A stretch of DNA of 64,000 nt from Salmonella bongori NCTC 12419 (GTDB lineage Bacteria; Pseudomonadota; Gammaproteobacteria; Enterobacterales; Enterobacteriaceae). Positions 25,096 through 33,076 of this stretch are shown in pieces. Both the position numbers and the translations under genes were made by a program. The notes beneath the pieces are model-generated. The model worked only from the letters and a program-made list of their open reading frames with translations. It did no database searches and was not told where the DNA came from. The stretch spans positions 1,054,001 through 1,118,000 of the forward strand of contig NC_015761.1 in the NCBI RefSeq assembly GCF_000252995.1, read 5' to 3'. Numbering within the stretch: the first letter of the stretch is position 1; each line of letters begins with the position of its first letter.

Positions 25096-26604
25096 ATGGC
25101 TATTAGCACACCGATGTTGGTGACATTCTGTGTCTATATTTTTGGCATGATATTGATTGGGTTTATCGCCTGGCGCTCAACCAAAAACTTTGATGACTAT
25201 ATTCTTGGCGGCCGCAGTCTGGGGCCTTTTGTTACGGCATTATCTGCCGGCGCGTCGGATATGAGCGGCTGGCTGTTAATGGGGCTACCTGGCGCTATTT
25301 TTCTCTCGGGGATTTCAGAAAGTTGGATCGCCATTGGCCTGACGCTAGGCGCATGGATTAACTGGAAGCTGGTGGCCGGACGTTTGCGCGTGCATACCGA
25401 ATTTAATAATAATGCGCTCACACTGCCGGACTATTTTACTGGCCGGTTTGAGGATAAGAGCCGGGTGCTGCGTATTATTTCCGCGCTGGTCATTCTGCTG
25501 TTTTTCACCATCTATTGCGCGTCAGGTATTGTCGCTGGAGCACGGCTGTTCGAAAGCACCTTCGGTATGAGCTATGAAACCGCACTGTGGGCGGGGGCCG
25601 CGGCAACCATTATCTATACGTTTATCGGCGGGTTCCTTGCCGTTAGCTGGACGGATACCGTTCAGGCCAGCCTGATGATTTTTGCGTTAATCCTGACGCC
25701 GGTGATGGTGATTGTCGGCGTAGGTGGTTTTAGCGAGTCGCTGGAGGTGATCAAGCAAAAGAGCATCGAAAATGTCGACATGCTCAAGGGGCTGAATTTT
25801 GTCGCCATTATTTCCCTGATGGGCTGGGGACTGGGTTACTTCGGTCAGCCGCATATCCTGGCGCGCTTTATGGCGGCGGATTCCCATCACAGTATTGTTC
25901 ATGCGCGTCGTATCAGTATGACCTGGATGATTTTGTGTCTGGCGGGCGCGGTGGCGGTGGGCTTCTTTGGCATTGCGTACTTTAACAATAACCCCGCGTT
26001 GGCCGGGGCGGTGAACCAAAACTCAGAACGCGTATTTATTGAACTGGCGCAGATCCTGTTTAACCCGTGGATTGCCGGTGTTCTGCTGTCTGCTATCCTG
26101 GCGGCGGTGATGTCGACATTGAGCTGTCAGTTGCTGGTATGCTCCAGCGCGATTACGGAGGATTTATATAAGGCTTTTCTGCGTAAAAGTGCCAGCCAGC
26201 AAGAGCTGGTATGGGTAGGGCGAGTGATGGTGCTGGTGGTCGCGCTGATCGCCATTGCCCTGGCGGCGAATCCTGATAATCGCGTGCTGGGGCTGGTAAG
26301 CTACGCCTGGGCTGGATTTGGCGCGGCGTTTGGACCTGTTGTTCTGTTCTCTGTAATGTGGTCGCGTATGACGCGTAACGGCGCGTTGGCGGGAATGATC
26401 ATCGGCGCGGTCACTGTTATTGTCTGGAAGCAGTATGGCTGGCTGGATCTGTATGAGATCATTCCTGGCTTTATTTTCGGCAGTATAGTGATCGTCCTCT
26501 TTAGCCTGCTGGGTAAAGCACCGTCCGCGGCGATGCAGGAGCGTTTTGCAAAAGCGGATGCGCATTATCATTCAGCGCCGCCGGCGAAGCTGCAGGCGGA
26601 ATAA
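25096..26604 (+). CDS. putP: Sodium/proline symporter
   Basis: A 502-residue sodium:solute symporter with about 13 membrane helices. Family signatures are DDYILGGRSLGPFVTALSAGASDMSGWLLMGLPG in TM2 (sodium and proline binding) and GWGLGYFGQPHILARFMA in the middle loop. It imports proline for PutA. Start chosen at 25096 (MAISTPMLVTF); a TTG one codon upstream is less likely. An SD (ctggagaa) precedes it. Confidence 0.96.
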   Translation: MAISTPMLVTFCVYIFGMILIGFIAWRSTKNFDDYILGGRSLGPFVTALSAGASDMSGWLLMGLPGAIFLSGISESWIAIGLTLGAWINWKLVAGRLRVHTEFNNNALTLPDYFTGRFEDKSRVLRIISALVILLFFTIYCASGIVAGARLFESTFGMSYETALWAGAAATIIYTFIGGFLAVSWTDTVQASLMIFALILTPVMVIVGVGGFSESLEVIKQKSIENVDMLKGLNFVAIISLMGWGLGYFGQPHILARFMAADSHHSIVHARRISMTWMILCLAGAVAVGFFGIAYFNNNPALAGAVNQNSERVFIELAQILFNPWIAGVLLSAILAAVMSTLSCQLLVCSSAITEDLYKAFLRKSASQQELVWVGRVMVLVVALIAIALAANPDNRVLGLVSYAWAGFGAAFGPVVLFSVMWSRMTRNGALAGMIIGAVTVIVWKQYGWLDLYEIIPGFIFGSIVIVLFSLLGKAPSAAMQERFAKADAHYHSAPPAKLQAE

Positions 26605-26608
26605 CCGG

Positions 26609-26645
26609 GAGGCCCGATAGCGTTAACGTGTATCGGGCCTCTTTT
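26609..26645. terminator. Terminator between convergent putP and the LRR gene
   Basis: Perfect 11-bp stem gaggcccgata / tatcgggcctc with an 11-base loop, then tttt on the plus strand. It lies in the 50-base gap after putP. Confidence 0.8.
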
Positions 26646-26654
26646 ACCAGGCGG

Positions 26655-28415
26655 TTACACTCCCGCCTGGTCTCCTGATAAGTTCCAGACGGGGTTCAGT
26701 AGCGGTAACTGCGCTTTGGCTTCCAGCGTACTGAGGGTACAGGGTATAAATAATTCCCGCATTTTCTCTTCCATCACCTCGACGCCAGCCTTCTGTATTG
26801 CCTCATCGGAAGCGGACTCCGGCGAGCCGCGCATTTGTAGCTTCGTCTTGATTCGGATCTGAAATTCATCGCTAACCGTGAAAGCGTTTTTTTCGCTTTC
26901 TGCAGCGTCCCAGGCAGCAGGATTGAGCCGTTTAAGCAGTAGCTGCCACGGTTCCCACAGACTAAGCCACTCCAGAAAATGGTGATTCTCTGCGGTCTGA
27001 ACCTGAATTTTCGCCGCGTCTATATCTTCTGCTGTCAGATACGAACAGGAGAAGAAATACATATCTGGTACGACTTGCGTCAAATGAAGCGTATGTCGTA
27101 GAACGGTTTGGTAACCCAGCAGAACTTCTAAATCCTCACTGAAGTGTCCGTGCGTGCGTTGAATTTGAGCGATCTTCTGACTGGCGATCTCAGTAAGTCT
27201 TTCCATACGGAATACCTCGCGAGCGAGGTCGACCATTTTGCGGAGATTATGTTCAGCGCCGTGTTGTTCCACGGTGTAGGCCATTTCCGCAACGCGCATA
27301 TTGTTCCAGCTAAGAGAGACACGGTCGTCACAGCGTGCCGTCGCTCCCAGAGCGCACATAAATAACCTTTCCCGTAACCCAGACGAAGCTGCTAAGCGGT
27401 TGAGACAACCCATAACCTGATACCGGAAGGTCTCATACTGCGGGCCGGAATAACGGTTGCGCAACCTGTCTAAAAATTCACTGAAAACGCCAGCGTTTGC
27501 TTCATGTGTGATCGTCCGAAAGCGCTCACGAATATCTCGTCGCTCGACGAGGGGAAACCAGTCGGCGGCGCTATCCGTCAATGGACGCGCTGTGTCAGTC
27601 GCGCCACCTTCATAGGGGCTATTATTAAGTGTACTAAGTGACGGCGGCAAAACAGGAAATTGCAGCAGGGGATTTTCCAGGTAGTTAAGTTCGTCGAGAT
27701 CAACAGGTAATGGTGGGATTTCCCGGAGTTGATTTCGTTGACAAAGGAGAGAAGTTAACGACTCTGGTAAATCCGGCAGTGTTCCTAATTGGCATCCTGA
27801 ACAAGTGAGTGAACACAGTGATCCCGGTAACCCGGGTAATGCTGAGAGTGGATTGTCTGAGCAAATCAATGTACGTAGTGATTCTGGTAGAGCAGGCAGT
27901 GCCTTAAGGTCATTGTTTGTGCAGGTAAGATACTTCATCGATACCGGGAGTCCGGGGAGTGCTTCCAGAGGATTCGATGAGCAACTGAGCTCCTCCAGTG
28001 CGTCTGGCAATGAAGGCAACTTTTTCAGATGGCAGGCTGAACAGGTAAGCGCTTTCAACGTGTGGGGCAACGGGGGCAGTTGCTCCAGTGGATTAAATGA
28101 ACAGATGAGTATCTGTAACGACTCAGGCAGCTCCGGTAACGCCGAAAGATGATTATCATTCACACGCAGTGTCGTAATTAATGGTGGCAAGTCTGGCAGC
28201 GAAGTTAAATCGAGTTCACTGAGATCTAACATGCTCTCCTGTTTCTCCAGGCAAACCAGCAATCTTTTGAGCGCCATCTCCCGCAATTCATGGCTTCCTT
28301 CGGGGGCGGCTTTTACCCAGGCCTGCCAGATAGCAGGGTAGTCCTTGCCCATAGCCAACGAACTTTCTGAGGCGGCTGTCGGAAGGCGTGCGGAATTAGG
28401 GTTTATTGGCAGCAT
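26655..28415 (-). CDS. IpaH/SspH-family LRR E3 ubiquitin ligase effector (short paralogue)
   Basis: A 586-residue protein. Residues 1-60 form a short IpaH-like N-terminus (MLPINPNSARLP...DYPAIWQAWVKAAPEG). About nine 20-residue leucine-rich repeats follow at about 75-265 with the pattern LxxLxCxxNxLxxLPxLPxS. The C-terminal NEL E3 ligase domain (about 290-580) has CDDRVSLSWNNMR, putting the catalytic Cys at 362 and the partner Asp at 364, plus REVFRMERLTEIASQKI and EWLSLWEPWQLLLKR. These proteins are type III secreted into host cells and transfer ubiquitin to host targets. It lacks the roughly 140-residue N-terminal domain of SspH1/SspH2/SlrP. A good SD (aggagag) precedes the start. It is probably a duplicate of the upstream gene. 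Target unknown. Confidence 0.88.
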   Translation of the reverse strand: MLPINPNSARLPTAASESSLAMGKDYPAIWQAWVKAAPEGSHELREMALKRLLVCLEKQESMLDLSELDLTSLPDLPPLITTLRVNDNHLSALPELPESLQILICSFNPLEQLPPLPHTLKALTCSACHLKKLPSLPDALEELSCSSNPLEALPGLPVSMKYLTCTNNDLKALPALPESLRTLICSDNPLSALPGLPGSLCSLTCSGCQLGTLPDLPESLTSLLCQRNQLREIPPLPVDLDELNYLENPLLQFPVLPPSLSTLNNSPYEGGATDTARPLTDSAADWFPLVERRDIRERFRTITHEANAGVFSEFLDRLRNRYSGPQYETFRYQVMGCLNRLAASSGLRERLFMCALGATARCDDRVSLSWNNMRVAEMAYTVEQHGAEHNLRKMVDLAREVFRMERLTEIASQKIAQIQRTHGHFSEDLEVLLGYQTVLRHTLHLTQVVPDMYFFSCSYLTAEDIDAAKIQVQTAENHHFLEWLSLWEPWQLLLKRLNPAAWDAAESEKNAFTVSDEFQIRIKTKLQMRGSPESASDEAIQKAGVEVMEEKMRELFIPCTLSTLEAKAQLPLLNPVWNLSGDQAGV

Positions 28416-28530
28416 ACTAACTCTCCTGCTAGTGGCATCAACATGGTTGAGATGCCGATGCCAGTAAAATCACATAGAGGCGGTATTAGCCGCTTGCGGC
28501 GTACGTTAACGCTGTAGCTAACGCTCTTTT

Positions 28531-30807
28531 TTATTCAGTCCATACGGGGTCCAATAATGATAAGCACCCCTTCGCGTCTAAAATCTTACGTGTTTGATTT
28601 TTAAAGATATCCTGTATCTTTTCAGTAATAACTATGTTGCCTAAAATACGTCTGGCATCGTCACGAGCATCAGGAGGTACCTGATGTATGCGTAGTTTTT
28701 CCTCCAGTTGCGATTCGAAATCAGGGCTATCCACAAAAGCGTATTTTTCATTTTCAGCAGCTTCATACCACTGGGGATCTATACGTTTGAGTAACATTTG
28801 CCATGGTTCCCAATTATTAAGCCATGATTCAAACTGTCTATTTTCCGTTGCCTGTACCTGGCGCTCTGCAGTATTTATATCTATCTCAGTCAGATGAGAA
28901 AAACGGAAGAAATACATATCGGGTGCGACTTGCGTTAAATGAAGAACGTCGCGCAATTGGGTTTGTAGGCCCAGTATCACTTCTAAGTCTTCATTAAAGG
29001 TATTATTCTCTCTGAGAAGCCGTTGGATTTTTTTATTGGCAATATCCGTTAGCAACTCCATGCGGAATACTTGTCGGGCAATATTGAGCATTTCTGGTAT
29101 ATTGTCTTCGTGCCCCTCTCGTTCTACCGTGAAAGTCATTTCAGCGATCCGCATCGTATTCCACGCCAGCGATACGCGATCGTCACAAGTTTGTGTCGAT
29201 TCATAGGCGCACATAAACACTTTTTCTCTTAATTCAGCGTTATCAGCCAGCCGAATGAGAAACGCCCTAACTTGCGATCTGAAACCTTCATACTGTTGAG
29301 CTCGATAACGGTGTCTGAGTCTGTCAAGAAATGCACTAAATACCTCTGCATTCTCTTCGTTAGTAACAGTAGGAAAATGAGCAGGAATTTCATTGCGCTG
29401 AGCAAATGAGAACCAGTTTGCAATACTTTGCTGGAGCGGAGGGGGCGCAATAGCGCCTCCGGCACGCGGATTGTTATTCAACCTTATGAGGGACGCGGGA
29501 AGCTCGGGTAAGGTTGCCAGTGGGTTACCGCTGTAGCCAATTTCCTGGAGCGCGTCAGGCAACGCAGGGAGTGTTTCCAGCCTGTTGGCATGACAATAAA
29601 GTCCATCCAACGTGGCCGGCAAATCAGGGAGTACGGTAAGTGTATTATTTGAACAGTTAAGAAACCTTAACGATTCCGGTAAGGAAGGAAGTTGTGTGAG
29701 TGAATTATTAATAATAACAAGTAATTGTAGGTTGTCAGGTAAGGCGGTAAGTGTTATCAAACGATTGTTGGAGCACTCAAGCGATATCAGCGAATTGGGT
29801 AGCGCAGGCATTCTTACCAGACGATTATTTGAGCAATCGATACTGGTCAGCGAATCGGGTAATTCAGGAAGTAAAAGCAGTTGATTATTCTGGCAGTGAA
29901 GTTCTTGTAATGTCGGTGGTAGAGGAGGAAGCACCGCCAATGACGTGCTGGCGCACCCCAATATTTGTAATGAAGAAGGGAGCACAGGAAGTTCATGGAG
30001 TGGATTATGCAGACACAGGAACGTCGTCAGCGAATGAGGCAATGACGGAAGCGAATTGAATTCATTATAAGAGACATCGAGATATCTCAGTGAAGCAGGA
30101 AAAGGAGGAAGCCCGGTTAATTCATTATATGAGCAATTTAGTGTGTGCAGTGAAAAAGGCATAAATGGAAAACCTATTAACCCGTTTCCTGAACAATCAA
30201 GGTTTTTTAATGAAGGAGGAAGATCCGGCAGAACCTCAAGACGGTTTCCAGAACAATCCAGGATGTGTAAGCTATCAGGTAATTCTGAGATTAAGGCAAT
30301 ATTATTACCTGAACAATCTAATGATTGAAGCGTATCAGGTAAATCAGGAAGCCTTCTCATCGCGTTTTTTGAGCAATTAAGCGCCGTTAATGCGGACGGT
30401 AAATGTTGCAGTTCGGGTAATCTATTTTGTGAACAATCAAGTGTCATCAAAGTAGAGGGAAGCGAGGGAAGTGAAGTCAATGCATTGCCAGCGCAAGTCA
30501 GATGGCTTAATCCTGCGGGCAGCTCCGGAAGGGCAGATAGATTATTATTATTTACATTCAGTATTGAAACGCACGCTGGAAGTGTAGGTAAAGCACGCAG
30601 ATTAAGGCCTTCTAAATCCAGTGTGTTTTCCTGATTGCCAAGACAAGCGCACAATCTTTCAACGGCAATCTCTCGTTGTTCTCCTGCGCCTGCAACTGCC
30701 TCACTGGCCCAGGTTTGCCATAAGGTATAGTAGCTAACGCCATCTACTGGTAATGATTCTGGTGCTGCGGGTTGAATCTGCCCTGGATTGTTACCGACTG
30801 GCCACAT
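28531..30807 (-). CDS. IpaH/SspH-family LRR E3 ubiquitin ligase effector (long paralogue)
   Basis: A 758-residue protein. The short N-terminus (MWPVGNNPGQIQPAAPES...YYTLWQTW) aligns with that of the downstream paralogue. About 18 leucine-rich repeats of exactly 20 residues follow (about 80-445), of which 14 have Cys at the same position (LxxLxCSxNxL). The NEL domain (about 470-755) has TCDDRVSLAWNTMR with catalytic Cys541 and Asp543, and WLNNWEPWQMLLKR. The frame is open to 30921, but the start at 30807 has SD aagga 8 bases upstream and matches the paralogue's start. Expected to be a type III secreted ubiquitin ligase. Many codons are AT-rich relative to putP and phoH, suggesting transfer. 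Confidence 0.88.
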   Translation of the reverse strand: MWPVGNNPGQIQPAAPESLPVDGVSYYTLWQTWASEAVAGAGEQREIAVERLCACLGNQENTLDLEGLNLRALPTLPACVSILNVNNNNLSALPELPAGLSHLTCAGNALTSLPSLPSTLMTLDCSQNRLPELQHLPSALTALNCSKNAMRRLPDLPDTLQSLDCSGNNIALISELPDSLHILDCSGNRLEVLPDLPPSLKNLDCSGNGLIGFPFMPFSLHTLNCSYNELTGLPPFPASLRYLDVSYNEFNSLPSLPHSLTTFLCLHNPLHELPVLPSSLQILGCASTSLAVLPPLPPTLQELHCQNNQLLLLPELPDSLTSIDCSNNRLVRMPALPNSLISLECSNNRLITLTALPDNLQLLVIINNSLTQLPSLPESLRFLNCSNNTLTVLPDLPATLDGLYCHANRLETLPALPDALQEIGYSGNPLATLPELPASLIRLNNNPRAGGAIAPPPLQQSIANWFSFAQRNEIPAHFPTVTNEENAEVFSAFLDRLRHRYRAQQYEGFRSQVRAFLIRLADNAELREKVFMCAYESTQTCDDRVSLAWNTMRIAEMTFTVEREGHEDNIPEMLNIARQVFRMELLTDIANKKIQRLLRENNTFNEDLEVILGLQTQLRDVLHLTQVAPDMYFFRFSHLTEIDINTAERQVQATENRQFESWLNNWEPWQMLLKRIDPQWYEAAENEKYAFVDSPDFESQLEEKLRIHQVPPDARDDARRILGNIVITEKIQDIFKNQTRKILDAKGCLSLLDPVWTE

Positions 30808-31224
30808 GTGAATTTTCCTTGTAATGGCATCATTATCCTTAGCGCTATACGGTGATGCCAGAAAATAACGAGTAAGCGCTATAAACACAAAAGTGCCATA
30901 TGAATCACAGTAAATAATCACCGTTTTAGTGTCGATGTAGCCTGTAACGATGGCTATTCAGCCATTTGAACCTGATGCCAGCGGCCTGTTCAATATCCGG
31001 CTACTGTTTTCGGAATTAATACCCGGCAGGGCTGATTTTGATATTTTTTAATCACCCGACAGTGAAATAGTAGTGTAATCTTTTTGTAAGAGACTGACTG
31101 TAATGCAATGAAGTGAGGTTAAGATTTGGTGAATATATTGTTGCATTTTTGATGTTTTGTGTTGTACTTAAGTAACAGCGGTAGTTCCCCCGACGGTGAC
31201 GGTCACTCACTATGGAGATCGCGA
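30808..31224. promoter_or_regulatory. Intergenic region between the effector pair and phoH
   Basis: About 420 AT-rich bases that should hold the leftward promoter of the effector genes and the rightward promoter of phoH. I could not identify a convincing PhoB box. No insertion-sequence ends or tRNA fragments were seen here that would explain how the effector genes arrived. Confidence 0.4.
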
Positions 31225-31521
31225 ATGGTAATGTCCACAATTGGACACATTTTTTACAGTAGTTACAACACCCTGTACGGACGTTTTCTCTCCGGTGGTC
31301 GTCTTGTCACCTTAAAATATCTCATCTTTTCTATTATTCCCCGTATTCCTGACGTCATAGTTGGTGCGCGTAGCCATGTATGGCGTCGTTTCAAAAAGCA
31401 AGCTAAGGCTTACAAGGAAGCCAACCCTCAGATGTGTGTGCGCATAATCGCGTTCAACAAAACGCGGGTGATGTATACCTACAACTCAAGGTGCTATCCA
31501 TGGGAAGACAAAAAGCAGTGA
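31225..31521 (+). CDS. 98-codon ORF overlapping the phoH start (out-of-frame phoH 5' extension)
   Basis: An open frame starting MVMSTIGHIFYSSYNTLYGR with a hydrophobic stretch (LVTLKYLIFSIIP) and a basic segment (SHVWRRFKKQAK). It ends in the frame one position ahead of phoH and overlaps its first 22 bases. Joining the two frames by one base would give a 354-residue protein, the length at which I recall E. coli PhoH being annotated. It may thus be the ancestral N-terminal extension split by a one-base indel near 31470-31482, or merely leader sequence. A small hairpin (tgtcca/tggaca, 31232-31247) followed by tttttt lies at its 5' end. Confidence 0.35.
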   Translation: MVMSTIGHIFYSSYNTLYGRFLSGGRLVTLKYLIFSIIPRIPDVIVGARSHVWRRFKKQAKAYKEANPQMCVRIIAFNKTRVMYTYNSRCYPWEDKKQ

Positions 31522-32288
31522 TCAAAGCACGTCGTGAAGCGAAACGGGTGTTGAGACGAGATTCGCGTAGTCATAAACAACGTGAAGATGAATCAGTCAC
31601 CACGTTGGTGCAGATGGGCGGAGTAGAAGCCATTGGCATGGCGCGCGATAGTCGTGATACCTCGCCAATTAAAGCGCGAAATGAAGCACAGGCGCATTAT
31701 TTAAATGCAATCGACAATAAGCAGCTCATTTTTGCGACCGGTGAAGCCGGGTGTGGGAAAACGTGGATTAGTGCAGCAAAGGCGGCGGAAGCATTGATAC
31801 ATAAAGATGTTGACAGAATCATTGTGACCCGTCCTGTATTACAGGCTGATGAAGATTTGGGTTTCTTGCCCGGCGATATTGCTGAAAAGTTTGCCCCTTA
31901 TTTTCGTCCTGTCTATGACGTACTGCTTAAACGGCTGGGCGCCTCCTTTATGCAATATTGTTTGCGTCCGGAAATTGGCAAGGTAGAAATTGCGCCGTTC
32001 GCCTATATGCGTGGGCGTACTTTTGAAAATGCTGTCGTGATCCTCGACGAGGCGCAAAATGTAACTGCGGCACAGATGAAAATGTTTTTGACGCGATTGG
32101 GAGAAAACGTGACGGTCATTGTCAATGGCGACATCACCCAGTGCGATTTGCCCGCACACGTACAGTCAGGTTTAAGCGATGCTTTAGCCCGTTTTAGCGA
32201 AGATGAGATGATAGGTATAGTGCGTTTTGATAAAGACGACTGCGTGCGCTCGGCGCTTTGTCAGCGAACGCTTTACGCCTACCGTTAA
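31500..32288 (+). CDS. phoH: PhoH, phosphate-starvation-inducible ATPase
   Basis: A 262-residue P-loop NTPase. Walker A GEAGCGKTW at about residues 82-90, Walker B VVILDEAQN, and sensor motif VNGDITQCDLP. The start at 31500 (MGRQKAVIKARREAKR) has an SD (aaggtg) 6 bases upstream. The frame is open somewhat further upstream but with no better start. In E. coli the gene belongs to the PhoB regulon; its function is thought to involve RNA metabolism. In E. coli it lies after efe and pga genes, which are absent here. Confidence 0.92.
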   Translation: MGRQKAVIKARREAKRVLRRDSRSHKQREDESVTTLVQMGGVEAIGMARDSRDTSPIKARNEAQAHYLNAIDNKQLIFATGEAGCGKTWISAAKAAEALIHKDVDRIIVTRPVLQADEDLGFLPGDIAEKFAPYFRPVYDVLLKRLGASFMQYCLRPEIGKVEIAPFAYMRGRTFENAVVILDEAQNVTAAQMKMFLTRLGENVTVIVNGDITQCDLPAHVQSGLSDALARFSEDEMIGIVRFDKDDCVRSALCQRTLYAYR

Positions 32289-32317
32289 CAGAGCATTGAA
32301 TGGCAAAGCCCTGGGGA

Positions 32318-32366
32318 TGGACTGCACCTTACTCAGTTGGGTGTCCAACTTTTGGGGTACAGTCCA
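32318..32366. repeat. 49-bp element with IS-like inverted ends
   Basis: Bounded by tggactgcacc (32318-32328) and ggtacagtcca (32356-32366), which are inverted copies with one mismatch. It contains an inner palindrome gttgggtgtccaac. Its right end read inward (tggactgtaccccaaaagtt) resembles IS3-family termini, so it may be the remains of a deleted insertion sequence. No target duplication was evident. Confidence 0.35.
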
Positions 32367-32390
32367 CTTTCGTACAGGCTCTTTTTTGAA

Positions 32391-32570
32391 GATGGCGGTG
32401 AGGGGGGATTGACTCGCTTTGCTCGCCCTGCGGGCAGCCCACTCACGGTGTTCGTGGTCTGTCCAACTGGCTGCGCCAGTTGTCGACCCCCGGTCGGGTG
32501 TTCTCATCCCCCCTGCAGGGGGGCTTTATGTAAAAAAGAGCCCGTACTTTCGTACGCGCTCTTTTTTGAA
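32391..32570 (-). repeat. RtT-like tandem repeat, distal unit
   Basis: A 180-bp unit downstream of the tRNA-Ser gene (tRNA runs leftward). Its left edge (gatggcggtgaggggggatt) copies the last 20 or so bases of the tRNA gene, and its right edge is a copy of the tRNA terminator hairpin ending in cttttttgaa. It differs from the proximal unit at about two positions (one G in the G-run and a single g/t change). The arrangement matches the 178-bp RtT repeats known behind E. coli tyrT. Another terminator-like fragment lies just left of it (to 32390). Confidence 0.75.
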
Positions 32571-32751
32571 GATGGCGGTGAGGGGGGGATTGACTCGCTT
32601 TGCTCGCCCTGCGGGCAGCCCACTCACGGTGTTCGTGGTCTGTCCAACTGGCTGCGCCAGTTGTCGACCCCCGGTCGGGTGTTCTCATCCCCCCTGCAGG
32701 GTGGCTTTATGTAAAAAAGAGCCCGTACTTTCGTACGCGCTCTTTTTTGAA
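32571..32751 (-). repeat. RtT-like tandem repeat, tRNA-proximal unit
   Basis: A 181-bp unit directly adjoining the tRNA-Ser 3' end and nearly identical to the distal unit. It again starts with the tRNA 3'-end sequence and ends with the terminator hairpin copy. In E. coli tyrT such repeats are transcribed with the tRNA and processed to small RtT RNAs; the same is inferred here. The 60-150-codon ORFs across these repeats exist only because the repeats lack stops. Confidence 0.75.
32713..32748 (-). terminator. Intrinsic terminator of tRNA-Ser
   Basis: Stem aaaaaagagc + cgtac / gtacg + gctctttttt with loop tttc and one internal mismatch, 5 bases past the CCA end in the tRNA's direction, followed by T residues. 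Near-identical copies occur at about 32532-32567 and, partly, at 32370-32387. Confidence 0.85.
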
Positions 32752-32753
32752 GA

Positions 32754-32841
32754 TGGCGGTGAGGGGGGGATTCGAACCCCCGATACGTTGCCGTATACAC
32801 ACTTTCCAGGCGTGCTCCTTCAGCCACTCGGACACCTCACC
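32754..32841 (-). tRNA. serX: tRNA-Ser (anticodon GGA)
   Basis: An 88-base tRNA on the minus strand. Acceptor stem ggtgagg / cctcacc, encoded CCA end, anticodon arm with ctGGAaag loop giving anticodon GGA, a long variable arm (tatacggcaacgtat) typical of serine tRNA, and T-arm gggggttcgaatccccc. It reads UCC/UCU codons. Its position between phoH and ghrA matches serX of enteric genomes. The T-arm and acceptor end are duplicated in the adjacent RtT-like repeats. Confidence 0.96.
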
Positions 32842-33076
32842 ATATTGTCGTACCAGCATTGCTGGAACGGGCGCTAATGTAGGGAAATATCCTTTCTACG
32901 TCAATCAACTTTTTTAAAAAAAAGTGCATTTATACAAACTTCCACCAATCTGCGGCTTTAATAAGCGAAAACGGCTTTTTTTGCCCGTGCCAGGAAATTT
33001 GCTATGCTGAACATCCCGTTGAAAACGCTGATAATAGACGCAACCACATTCCGCACAATATTGCTCAGGAGATAAC

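Noticed and set aside
27805..30380. Plus-strand ORFs antisense to the LRR genes
   Set aside because: Periodic Ser/Gly-rich shadows of the leucine-rich repeats, fragmentary and without starts.
26605..32300. Prophage or integrative island carrying the effectors
   Set aside because: No integrase, phage gene, att repeat or intact insertion sequence is visible around the pair; the tRNA repeats lie beyond phoH and have their own explanation.
32337..32917. Several 60-150-codon ORFs over the tRNA-Ser repeats
   Set aside because: They arise from stop-free repeat sequence, run into the tRNA gene, and repeat the same peptide in each unit.
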